Shown here piece after piece: positions 29,242 through 37,619 of a stretch of 64,000 nt of DNA. A model generated the notes under the pieces. That model was given only the letters and a program-made list of their open reading frames with translations, made no database searches and was not told the origin of the DNA. The stretch comes from Acidobacteriota bacterium (lineage in GTDB: Bacteria; Acidobacteriota; Vicinamibacteria; Marinacidobacterales; SMYC01). The first letter of the stretch is position 1. Each line of letters begins with the position of its first letter. The stretch spans positions 1 to 64,000 of the forward strand of contig SMYC01000069.1 of NCBI GenBank assembly GCA_004356105.1. The letters run 5' to 3'. The position numbers and the translations under genes are program-made.

Positions 29242-29822
29242 CCCTCGCCCTCATCGGCCAAAGTGTGTGGATGCAGGCGAAGGCACGGTTGGCTCAAGTG
29301 CTACTGGCACGGGCGTGGCAGGAGCGGGTCGCAGGCGCGCCCGAGCCGAAGCCCTGGCCTTGGGCCGACACCTGGCCGGTGGCGCTCTTGCGGGCGCCCC
29401 GGCTAGGTGAGCGCCAGATAGTCCTCGCCGGCGCGAGCGGCCGGAACATGGCCTTCGGGCCGACCCATCTCTCGAGCTCCGCCCGTCCGGGAAGCGATAC
29501 GAACGTCGTCCTGAGCGGCCATCGCGATACACACTTTGCGTTTCTCGAGCACCTCGAGCTGGGCGACGAGATCGTCATCGAGACTCCGGACGAGCGCGAA
29601 CATCGCTACGCCGTAACGGGCGTCGCGGTCGTGGACGAACGCGACACATGGGTCGCGGAGCCAACGGACGACAAGACGCTCACCCTAGTGACTTGCTACC
29701 CGTTCGACGCGATCGTCCCGGGCGGGCCCAAGCGCTATGTTGTTCGGGCCACCGCCTATGTTTCGTCACAACGATACCCTCTGGCCCGACCTCGTCGAGA
29801 ATTGCCAGACACCTCTCCTTGA
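29202..29822 (+). CDS. Class GN-type sortase
   Basis: 'VLSGHRDTHFAFLEHLELGDEI', catalytic 'TLTLVTCYPFDAIVPGGPKRYVVRA'; overlaps the target gene end. Confidence 0.92.
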   Translation: MQRKAVGVLLFTIALALIGQSVWMQAKARLAQVLLARAWQERVAGAPEPKPWPWADTWPVALLRAPRLGERQIVLAGASGRNMAFGPTHLSSSARPGSDTNVVLSGHRDTHFAFLEHLELGDEIVIETPDEREHRYAVTGVAVVDERDTWVAEPTDDKTLTLVTCYPFDAIVPGGPKRYVVRATAYVSSQRYPLARPRRELPDTSP

Positions 29823-29853
29823 ACTGAGCCGCTCCGATGGTCTTTGCAGTCAT
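29761..29853 (-). pseudogene. Phd/YefM-type antitoxin N-terminal remnant
   Basis: Minus-strand ATG at 29853 reads MTAKTIGAAQFKERCLAILDEVGPEGIVVTK then loses similarity; antisense to the sortase 3' end. Confidence 0.65.
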
Positions 29854-30022
29854 AGCACCAATCTATCATAAGTCATACTATATGGCTAGTCGTTATTTAT
29901 GACTAGTTTGCCTCTCGAAGCCGCTTCTTTTCGACGGCTATTTATAATGTGGGAATACGTGCGCGCTCGGTGAAGAGAACCTCGGGGCAGGCTGAGCGCT
30001 AGTCCGCGGGCCGGCGTAGCCC

Positions 30023-30319
30023 TTACTCAGGAGCGACGCCTTCGACAACGACGAAGTGGCCGGTGGCGGCGCCTTCGCGCGCCGCTTTGGCCTCCTGATA
30101 TTCGGGCGAGTCGTAGAACTTCTTTGCCTGCTCGAGGGAGGGGAAGGCGACGATGACGACACGCGCCGTCTCTTCGTCGCCTTCGAGCGTTACCATACGT
30201 CCGCCGCGCGCGAGATAGCGGCCGTCATATTTGGCTATCGCCTCCGCGGCGAGCTTCTTGTAACCCTCGTACGCTTCCGGGTTCGTCACGTGAACGCGTG
30301 CGATGAGATAGGCGGCCAT
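30023..30319 (-). CDS. DUF1330 domain protein
   Basis: 'AYLIARVHVTNPEAYEGYKKLAAEAIAKYDGRYLARGG', 'VVIVAFPSLEQAKKFYDSPEYQEAK'. Confidence 0.93.
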   Translation of the reverse strand: MAAYLIARVHVTNPEAYEGYKKLAAEAIAKYDGRYLARGGRMVTLEGDEETARVVIVAFPSLEQAKKFYDSPEYQEAKAAREGAATGHFVVVEGVAPE

Positions 30320-30343
30320 GTCGGAAATCTCCTCTTGGTCGAG

Positions 30344-30757
30344 TTACGGATAGCTCGCGGAAACCTCGATACTGATCCCGCCGCGTGGCGTGAAGCGTCC
30401 CGTGACGGTGGCTCGGCGCGGCGCGCAAGCCTCGACAATATCGTCGAGAATCAAGTTGACGATGGCTTCGCCGAAGCTTCCGTGGTTCCTGAAGGAAAAC
30501 AGATAGAGCTTCAAAGACTTGCTCTCGATGCAGCGCTCATTCGGCACGTATTCGATCGTGATGTGGCCGAAATCCGGCTGTGCGGTGATGGGGCACACGG
30601 AGGTGAACTCGGGGCAATCGAAACGGATGACGTAGTCACGCTTCGGGTAGGCGTTCTCGAAAGTCTCGAGCTTGGCCTCATCGGGGGAGGCTGGGTAGGC
30701 CCGATCGTCGCTTCCGAGAAGCGTCAAGCCTTCGTAGACCTTCTTTTCGTCTTTCAT
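30344..30757 (-). CDS. queF: NADPH-dependent 7-cyano-7-deazaguanine reductase
   Basis: 'VIRFDCPEFTSVCPITAQPDFGHITIEYVPNERCIESKSLKLYLFSFRNHGSFGE'. Confidence 0.94.
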   Translation of the reverse strand: MKDEKKVYEGLTLLGSDDRAYPASPDEAKLETFENAYPKRDYVIRFDCPEFTSVCPITAQPDFGHITIEYVPNERCIESKSLKLYLFSFRNHGSFGEAIVNLILDDIVEACAPRRATVTGRFTPRGGISIEVSASYP

Positions 30758-30874
30758 CGAGCCCGATCCTACCATCTCGCAAGACGTTGACACTGGCGCG
30801 GCGGTCCTATATCCTCCTTCTTCCTTCGCTGGATGGTTCCAGTCCGGTTTTTCAAACTTCATAACGGAGACCGC

Positions 30875-32401
30875 ATGAGCGTCCATTTGATAAACCCAAG
30901 CGACACCTCCTTTGGTATCGGCATCATCGTTCCGCGCTGGCTATACGTGCTCGCAACCGCGACACCGGCTCGTTTCGGAACGCCGAATATCGTGGATGAG
31001 ACGCTCGACCCGATGGACTATTCGCAGATCCAACCGGGCGACATCGTGGGCATCGGTATCCACACGTTGAACGCGCTGCGCGGCTACGAGGTCGGGCAAA
31101 AGGCGCGCGAGCGTGGTGCGCATGTTGTCTTTGGCGGCTCGCATGTGACGCTCTATCCGGAAGAAGCATTCGAGCATGGCGGCGCGACCGCGGTCGTAAA
31201 GGGCGACGGTGACAACATCTGGAGTCAGGTGCTCGATGATATCGAGAAGGGTAAGCCGGGACGGATCTATGACGGCGGTCGCATCGAAGGGGACGCCTTC
31301 CTCCCTGCGCGGTGGGATTTGATGCGGTCGGAGGACTACATGATCGCCTCGGTGCAGACCGTGCGCGGTTGCCCGAAACATTGCTCCTTTTGCTCGGTCT
31401 GGCGCACCGACGGCCAAAGGCCGCGGCAGCGTACCTCGGACATCGTTCTCCAAGAGGTGGTCGAGCTGCGAAGGAAAGGGTTTCGTTTCATACTTCTCGC
31501 CGACGACAACTTCTACCCGGTCACAAAGCAAGACGTCGAGCTCGAGGAGCGCCGGAACGGCGCGCGCGTGGACGAGCTGAAAGCCATCCGCGCGGAGCGT
31601 TTCGAGCTCTTGGATCGCCTCGCGGAGCTTCCGCACGACATGGTCTTTCTCACGCAGATCACAATGGAAGCCGCGGACGATGACGAATATCTAGACGCGA
31701 TGAAACGCGCGAACGTGAAAGGCGCACTCGTCGGCGTCGAGTCGGTGACGGAAGAAGGTCTGAAGGCCGTAATGAAGGATTTCAACGTCGCGGGAGACGC
31801 TCTTGTCGAACGGCTCCGCAAGTTTGTCGACCACGACGTCCACATCCTTGGCTCGTTCATCTTTGGGCTTTCGACGGATCGTGACGACACGTTCGACGCG
31901 ACTGCCGACCTCGCCGCCAAGGCAGGGGTCGATTTCGCCCAGTTCGTGACCCTGACGCCGTTTCCGGGTACCGTCGATTTCATCAAGTGGGAGCGCGAGA
32001 TCGATCAAGCCAAAGAGACGGTGGACGGGATCCCGCTGAACCGGTTCTGGCTCATCCCGCGCAGCAAACGTCCCAAGCTCTACCTCCCGCATCCAACGAT
32101 GACGCCGCGTGAGATCCGGACGAAAACCCAGGAGGTCTGGAAAAAATTCTATAGCTTCACGAACGTGTGGAAGCGTTCGCGGGTCACGAACAATTTGCGC
32201 GATCGGCTGAGCTACATTCTGATCTCCTTGCTTTTCCCCCAGATGTACGCGAATACAGGGCTCGCCACCGACAGCGCTCGCAGCCGCGCGCGCCAGTGGG
32301 CGAAGTTGATCGCGAAACCGTGCCGTCGTGTCTTTACCGCAAAGCCGATGCCCGAGCTTCAGGTCCCGCCGGCCAAGCCGCCGCGGCCTCAATACGTCTG
32401 A
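30875..32401 (+). CDS. B12-binding radical SAM protein
   Basis: CxxxCxxC 'VRGCPKHCSFCSVWR' after a cobalamin-binding-like N-terminus ('FGGSHVTLYPEEAFEHGGATAVVKGDGD'). Confidence 0.9.
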   Translation: MSVHLINPSDTSFGIGIIVPRWLYVLATATPARFGTPNIVDETLDPMDYSQIQPGDIVGIGIHTLNALRGYEVGQKARERGAHVVFGGSHVTLYPEEAFEHGGATAVVKGDGDNIWSQVLDDIEKGKPGRIYDGGRIEGDAFLPARWDLMRSEDYMIASVQTVRGCPKHCSFCSVWRTDGQRPRQRTSDIVLQEVVELRRKGFRFILLADDNFYPVTKQDVELEERRNGARVDELKAIRAERFELLDRLAELPHDMVFLTQITMEAADDDEYLDAMKRANVKGALVGVESVTEEGLKAVMKDFNVAGDALVERLRKFVDHDVHILGSFIFGLSTDRDDTFDATADLAAKAGVDFAQFVTLTPFPGTVDFIKWEREIDQAKETVDGIPLNRFWLIPRSKRPKLYLPHPTMTPREIRTKTQEVWKKFYSFTNVWKRSRVTNNLRDRLSYILISLLFPQMYANTGLATDSARSRARQWAKLIAKPCRRVFTAKPMPELQVPPAKPPRPQYV

Positions 32402-32553
32402 TTCGATCTCCGGGCCCAGTAAGTCGCGAGCGTTTTCGAGTGTGACGTGGCGAGGTTGTGCCATACGCTGAAGATCGCGCCGGGAACGACCCATTGCACG
32501 AAGAAACGTCCGGCGAGCTCGCCGACGGTCAACAATATCCGGAATGACCGCAC
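32389..32553 (-). CDS. Possible small membrane protein (54 aa), convergent with the radical SAM gene
   Basis: GTG start, MRSFRILLTVGELAGRFFVQWVVPGAIFSVWHNLATSHSKTLATYWARRSNQTY*; not in the ORF track. Confidence 0.3.
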   Translation of the reverse strand: MRSFRILLTVGELAGRFFVQWVVPGAIFSVWHNLATSHSKTLATYWARRSNQTY

Positions 32554-32559
32554 GCGGCG

Positions 32560-32749
32560 ATTGGTATGAGCCGTTATAGACCTGCCGCCCGTCTTTGAAG
32601 AGCTCGATCTTGGCGATGGCCGCGGGGCCGGTCGCGTCGATGAGGGTAATCTTGTGATCCCACTTTTGGTCCGCGGGATCCAAATCAGCCTTCTTCTTCT
32701 TCCTCGCCTCGATCCAATCGTCGAATCGCTGACTCGTCGAGCCGCCCAT
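32560..32749 (-). pseudogene. NTF2/SnoaL-like domain remnant
   Basis: 'WDHKITLIDATGPAAIAKIELFKDGRQVYN' resembles a nuclear-transport-factor-2-like core strand pair; the rest of the fold is missing. Confidence 0.35.
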
Positions 32750-32827
32750 CCTCGAGCGTTTCCTCTAGCCTAGCCTCTAACCCGTCAGAACCGAGGATTT
32801 TGTACCACGTTCTGAAGCAAATTCTTT

Positions 32828-32888
32828 CTTATCCCCACCTCTCCTTGCTTTTAGCGGCGTTTTTAAAGGCAAGGGGATGTGGGGATGA
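32828..32888. repeat. Imperfect palindromic repeat related to 17143-17185
   Basis: CTTATCCCCACCTCTCCTTGC ... GCAAGGGGATGTGGGGATGAG around a 20-nt loop. Confidence 0.75.
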
Positions 32889-32914
32889 GAGTCAGCTGTG
32901 TGGTTTGGATTTAG

Positions 32915-32939
32915 AACGCTTTCAGGTTTACCTGGCTAG
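32915..32939. repeat. 25-bp exact inverted copy of 177-201
   Basis: AACGCTTTCAGGTTTACCTGGCTAG here; reverse complement CTAGCCAGGTAAACCTGAAAGCGTT at 177-201. Confidence 0.9.
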
Positions 32940-33037
32940 ATCTAGATCTAGAAGGGCCTTGACTTCCCGTTTTTGGAAACGGCGAAGATCATCGTGCGCG
33001 TTCACGGCCAAGGCAAGCCGTTCCACCTTCGTCGTTG

Positions 33038-34138
33038 TTAGCTGCGCCTAGCCTGTCTAGCCTTTCCCCTTTCATCAATCTTTCGCTGAATAAAGGCTGG
33101 CCCATAAACACGCTCCGCCTCCAGACCATTATGTGAGGCGCAGAGAAGTCTGAGTATTAGCTCCTCGTTGCTGTGAAAGATGCCAAACGGCTCCGAGTGG
33201 TCGATGTGGAGCCCTGCTCGCGCCGTACACCTCCTTCCGTCAGGAGCACGATAGGTGCATTGGTACCCACCACGTTCGTGAACGCGCTCGAGAACCTCGG
33301 CGGCAATGTATCGAGACTCGGCCGGCTCGTCCTCTCTCGCGATCTCGTTTGAACGAGATGGCGCCGTCGTAGCGGAGGCACGCTCTCGCTTTCTCCGCCG
33401 CTCGAGCTTCTTCTTCGGGTCTTTCTTCTCGAGCGCGATATCGAGCGCCTTCTCCAGGAGCGCGGCCATATTTTTCTGGGCATTCTCGACGCCCACGACT
33501 TCTGCGAGCCGGTCGAGCTTGTCCTTAAAATCCCGGTTGGCAGAAAAGCGAAAATTGAAAACCTCCGGTTGCGCAGGCTGCAGAATCGGCGGAGAGCTCT
33601 TCGGGGCCTCGACGGATGCCGCTGAAGGTGTGGATGAAGATGGGGGAAACGGAGACGGCGACTCCACCTGAACCGGAGGCGCAGGCCGCTTCCGGATCGA
33701 CGGCTCGAAGACGGGCTTCGGCCTGAAGGCCACCATGTACTCCTCGGTCTCCTTCCGTTTCATCCCGGCGCAGTCCGAGATCACTTTGTCGACATTGTCC
33801 TTCGTAAGGTGGGGCGCCAGAAGGGCCGCGACCGTGAGACTGATGCGACTCTCCGCCAGCGCTACGAGTAGCTGCGGGAACCGCCGCGAGACGTTGGCTA
33901 CATGAATACGAGTCGGTACCGCGCCCTCGCTCAAGTTGAGGCCCGTAATGCAATATTCGTAGAGGCTCTTATACCCAAGTTTGAGCGCGGTCTTCCTGCT
34001 CGACATCTCGGCAAGGTGAGCAATGAGCTTGGCGAGCGTTGTGTTCTCTCCCAGAACCAACTTCTCAGCCGAGCGATGGAGCTCGTCGTTAGAAAGTCGC
34101 TCGAGCTTCGTAGAGTAACTCGTAAACTGTTCGATCAT
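33038..34138 (-). CDS. HNH endonuclease domain protein
   Basis: C-terminal 'CTYRAPDGRRCTARAGLHIDHSEPFGIFHSNEELILRLLCASHNGLEAERVYG'. Confidence 0.85.
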   Translation of the reverse strand: MIEQFTSYSTKLERLSNDELHRSAEKLVLGENTTLAKLIAHLAEMSSRKTALKLGYKSLYEYCITGLNLSEGAVPTRIHVANVSRRFPQLLVALAESRISLTVAALLAPHLTKDNVDKVISDCAGMKRKETEEYMVAFRPKPVFEPSIRKRPAPPVQVESPSPFPPSSSTPSAASVEAPKSSPPILQPAQPEVFNFRFSANRDFKDKLDRLAEVVGVENAQKNMAALLEKALDIALEKKDPKKKLERRRKRERASATTAPSRSNEIAREDEPAESRYIAAEVLERVHERGGYQCTYRAPDGRRCTARAGLHIDHSEPFGIFHSNEELILRLLCASHNGLEAERVYGPAFIQRKIDERGKARQARRS

Positions 34139-34849
34139 CTATCCCCTCGATAATGGATTATACTCCGATCTTTTTCTGCCCTCTGAGACGGTACGGAAGC
34201 ATCGACGACAGGTAGAATCGAAACGGAAGTTACGATGACGGATAGGAACGCCTCGTTGACCCGTACTGCGCATGTGACGACCATTCTCAGATGCGCTGGC
34301 CAATCAAACAATTTAGTCGCGCGAAACCTGTCAAGCCTTTTTTCGACTTTTTTGCGCGCCATCGACTGACCGCTAATTGCGCACGTTCCTTATTCGTCGG
34401 TAGACGCGACGTCAGCTCCCGCACTGACCCATGGTTCTTTGTTCAGAGGCGGACGGATGCATTGGGCCGGATCGCCCCACGGAGATCTGAAGAATGGGAG
34501 TGTGACGGAACAAGCTACGGCCGCAACCGGTGACGCTCACGGAAAGTTTCGTTGCATTCCAGAGTCTGCTAGAGACCGTGACCTCGGTGCCACATATCGA
34601 GACTTGACCGGGCGGCCCTTCATCGAGACCTCGTTTGAACGAGATCTGGCGGTCGGGCGAAACCGCTTCTTTTTCTGCCGCTAGAGCATCACGTCAGTGA
34701 ATCCGCTCGGCTCCGTTATCATCCGGACAGACTGGGTACCGAAGTGCGTGAAGGAAGTGCGCGGTGCTTCTGGCGGCGGCTCAGAAAAACCGCCCTCCGG
34801 GTCCTGAGATTTCCGCAAAACCGGAAGAAGTGTCGCTGTAACTAACTTC

Positions 34850-34905
34850 GCTCGCCGGGTTGGACTCGAACCAACAGCCTGCGGATCGACGGCGCGTCCA
34901 AGGAC
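34850..34905 (-). tRNA. tRNA 3'-half-like fragment (T-arm plus acceptor 3' strand); no matching 5' half
   Basis: Minus strand GTTGGTTCGAGTCCAACCCGGCGAG: 5-bp T stem with TTCGAGT loop; expected 5' acceptor TCGCCGG not found upstream. Confidence 0.4.
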
Positions 34906-35028
34906 GGGTTTACCTGAGGCTCCCCGACTACCCACTGCCGAAGACCAAAAACTTACGCTGTCTCAACGAGCGCCTTTTCGCTGCGGCTATTGTGGTAGCC
35001 TGTCTTTCCGAAGCCGGAGGATTCAACC

Positions 35029-35791
35029 ATGCCACACCCACGAATCCCGATCGTCCTGATGATTCTCGTCCTGATTTTTTGTGCACTGCCCACTGCGGCG
35101 CAAACGCCCAAGCCGAAGCCGAAACCTCCGCCGAGGCCTGCAGAGACCGTAAAAAAGGAGCCGCAGGGCCACCTCCTCATCTTTACGACGGCTGCGCTGG
35201 CGGTAAGTGTCGACGGCGAGGAAGTGGGGTCCTTACCAGAGAACGGGACGCAGAAGATTTCGGTGACCGTGGGGCAGCACCTCGTCCTGGCCAAGGACGC
35301 CGCGGGAGACGTCGTATGGCGTCAGGTCGTCGAGGCAAAAGCAGGCGAGCAGGTCGTGGTGAACATCGAAGTCGATCTAACGCCGCCGTCTAGGATGAAA
35401 GACAACAAGGACGGTACCGCGACGGATAACCACGGGAATGATGTGGACTATTCGGGATAACGGTGGGGATATCGATTGGCACGGGGCAAAAGCCTATTGT
35501 GAGAACCTTGGGCTCGCGGGCTACGGTGACTGGCTGCTGCCGGACATCGATAGCCTTGCAGCGCTCTACGACGAGAGCCGTTCCTTCGATTGCTTTCAGT
35601 GGGAGGGAAAGACGTATCAGTGCCACGTCTCTGCGCCTATCTTGTTGACTGGCCCTAACGCTTGGAGTTCCTCGATGAGGGGTTCCTCGTGTGCGTGGGG
35701 CTTCAACTTCGGCTATGGCCGGCGCCTCGATTTCCACCTCGGCACCGCCCGCTACGGTCGGGTGTTGTGTGTGCGTCGTTCCGGATCGTGA
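35029..35791 (+). pseudogene. PEGA-like + DUF1566 (C-type-lectin-like) protein split by a frameshift; DGR-target-like C-terminus
   Basis: ORF 35029-35460 ends 'NKDGTATDNHGNDVDYSG*'; overlapping ORF 35438-35791 carries 'MMWTIRDNGGDIDWHGAKAYCENLGLAGYGDWLLPDIDSLAALYD...AWSSSMRGSSCAWGFNFGYGRRLDFHLGTARYGRVLCVRRS'. Confidence 0.75.
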
Positions 35792-35849
35792 TGTTTGGTC
35801 ATTTGATGATTCGATCCTTTGGTCATTTGTCTGTTTAGGACCTAACTCG

Positions 35850-36161
35850 TATCGTCTGCACGTCGAGAGCACAGGAAAGACGTCAGTCGGCGACGTGGAC
35901 GGGACCATGGTCGTGCGTGTCGTCCAGAACGACCAGGGATTTTCTCTGCCCCCTGACCTCGTTGGCGGCGCGCCGAAGCACGCGGCGCGCGCGGAGGCCG
36001 GCGAGTTGATCACGCTGATCGACATGGAACACTTCATCGAGGGAAACTTCGATCCCAACGCCGAGTGGGTCGTTGCGAGAGCATATGAGATGCATGACCA
36101 CCTCGTCGAGACCTTTCACGAGCACGTTGTGACCGAAGACGCGGTCGAGGTGTGGAAATGA
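35850..36161 (+). pseudogene. TIGR04255-like protein, C-terminal fragment
   Basis: 'YRLHVESTGKTSVGDVDGTMVVRVVQND...ITLIDMEHFIEGNFDPNAEWVVARAYEMHDHLVETFHEHVVTEDAVEVWK*'; N-terminus missing. Confidence 0.4.
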
Positions 36162-36879
36162 CGACGCCGAACACCTACGCGAAGCATGAAGCCGCTAGAC
36201 AGGCCCGCGTAAGATTAGCGAACGGCGTTGAGCAAGACGCTTGGGTCGCTTTACTGAAGCCCGCGTGCTCGGGTAGCTCCGGTGTCGTTACACTCGTCTC
36301 GGGATACGGGCCGATCCTACTCCACGTGGGTTCGAGCTCATTCGTCGTCGACCGCAGACCTCTCAGGCAGGCCGGGACGATGAAGACGCCACGAGTCTCG
36401 GTTGGCTTCCACGAAGTCGTGGCGCTCCCGATCGTCGACCAGATGAAGGAGCTGCTTGCGTCCTGTCGCTGAACAAGTCCCAGCTCGCTCAGATTCTATG
36501 CGTGACGCGTCCCACCATGTATGACTGGTTTCAGGACACAGAGGGAACGCGGCCAACACGGAGCGCTTATATACTCTGTTACGCATCCTCGCACGGGCTG
36601 CTGTTTCCGGCGCGAACCCGCTCAACGTGCGGTTCGTCAGGCAATCGGTGGACCTCGACGAGCCGTCGCTCATCGACCTGCTCAGCGATGATTAGCTCGA
36701 CGAAGATCGTGTCGTCCACGCCCTCGAGCGGGCGCGGGCTCTCGCAGAATCAGCGTCGCGTAGAAGAACAACACGAGAAGAGCGGCTGCGCGCCCTCGGA
36801 TTCGAAGATCCCAGCAACGAGCAACGCAAGGAGCAGCTCGCCAAAAACGTAGCACTGGAGGATTGGCCCAAGCGGTAGA
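36158..36879 (+). pseudogene. HTH (XRE-like) regulator, two frameshifts plus in-frame TAG
   Basis: 'VDQMKELLAS' / 'LSLNKSQLAQILCVTRPTMYDWF' / 'ANTERLYTLLRILARAAVSGANPLNVRFVRQSVDLDEPSLIDLLSDD*LDEDRVVHALERARAL...RLRALGFEDPSNEQRKEQLAKNVALEDWPKR*' across three frames. Confidence 0.65.
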
Positions 36880-36881
36880 AC

Positions 36882-37612
36882 ATGACCAAGCCGTTCGACA
36901 GCGACGCGATAGCGAAGCTGGGCTGGCGTCAGGGCGCGATCCTTGGGTCCAAGCTGGCGGAGCTCGCCTGCAAGCACGCCCCGGACACCGTGGCCGTCGA
37001 CCGTGCGGACTGGCTCATCGTGACGAGTCACGACTGCGACATCGTCAACTTCAGCATCGACAAGGAGCCTGTGGTCGAAGTCCTGCGAGCGAGCGTCGGT
37101 GCGGGCAAGAAGGTGGACAAGCAGCAGTCGTGGGGGAGAAACCCGCGGACCCTGCAGCTCGCCGTTGACCTGAACGAAGACCCGGTCGTGCTGTCATGCA
37201 CCGTTCACGACCGATGGACCATCCCGCGAGGCCTTCTGCTGCAGGAGGCGCCGGCGGGATGCCTCCGGGACAAGGAGCGTCGCCTCATCGCCAAGCGGTA
37301 CATCCGTGCGGCGTTCCCGACAGCGTTCGACCTCCGATGGCGCACGAAGCTGAAGGACTGGCAGAAGCTCCTCAAGAAGAACAGCGAGTGGCTCCAGGAT
37401 GTGTATCTGCGGATGAGCACACTCGACGAGCTCCCCGAGGGCACGCCCTACAAGTGCCATCTCATCCTTGCGATCCCCCACGCGAAGCGCGGTGGCACCG
37501 TCTGGGCGCAGATGCGCAACCAGCTCGGGCGGGAGTTCCAGGCCTTCTGGGACCAGTTCAAGCCCCCGGCATCGAATGTGCCGGCGTGGAGGTGCAGGCA
37601 CCCACAAGGGGA
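36882..37612 (+). pseudogene. Conserved hypothetical of the TIGR04255/HTH module, frameshifted and 3'-truncated
   Basis: 'MTKPFDSDAIAKLGWRQGAILGSKLAELACKHAP...DWLIVTSHDCDIVNFSIDKEPVVEVLRA'; shift at the C-run ~37560, then 'GIECAGVEVQAPT'. Confidence 0.55.
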
Positions 37613-37619
37613 GACTCTT

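Noticed and set aside
34140-34850. Possible gene between the HNH protein and the tRNA-like fragment
   Set aside because: Only short ORFs with no recognisable motif; no support for coding.
34681-34935. 84-aa ORF MGSRGASGKPVLGRAVDPQAVGSSPTRRAKLV...
   Set aside because: The 'AVGSSPTRRA' peptide is the translation of a tRNA-like T-arm; not a real protein.
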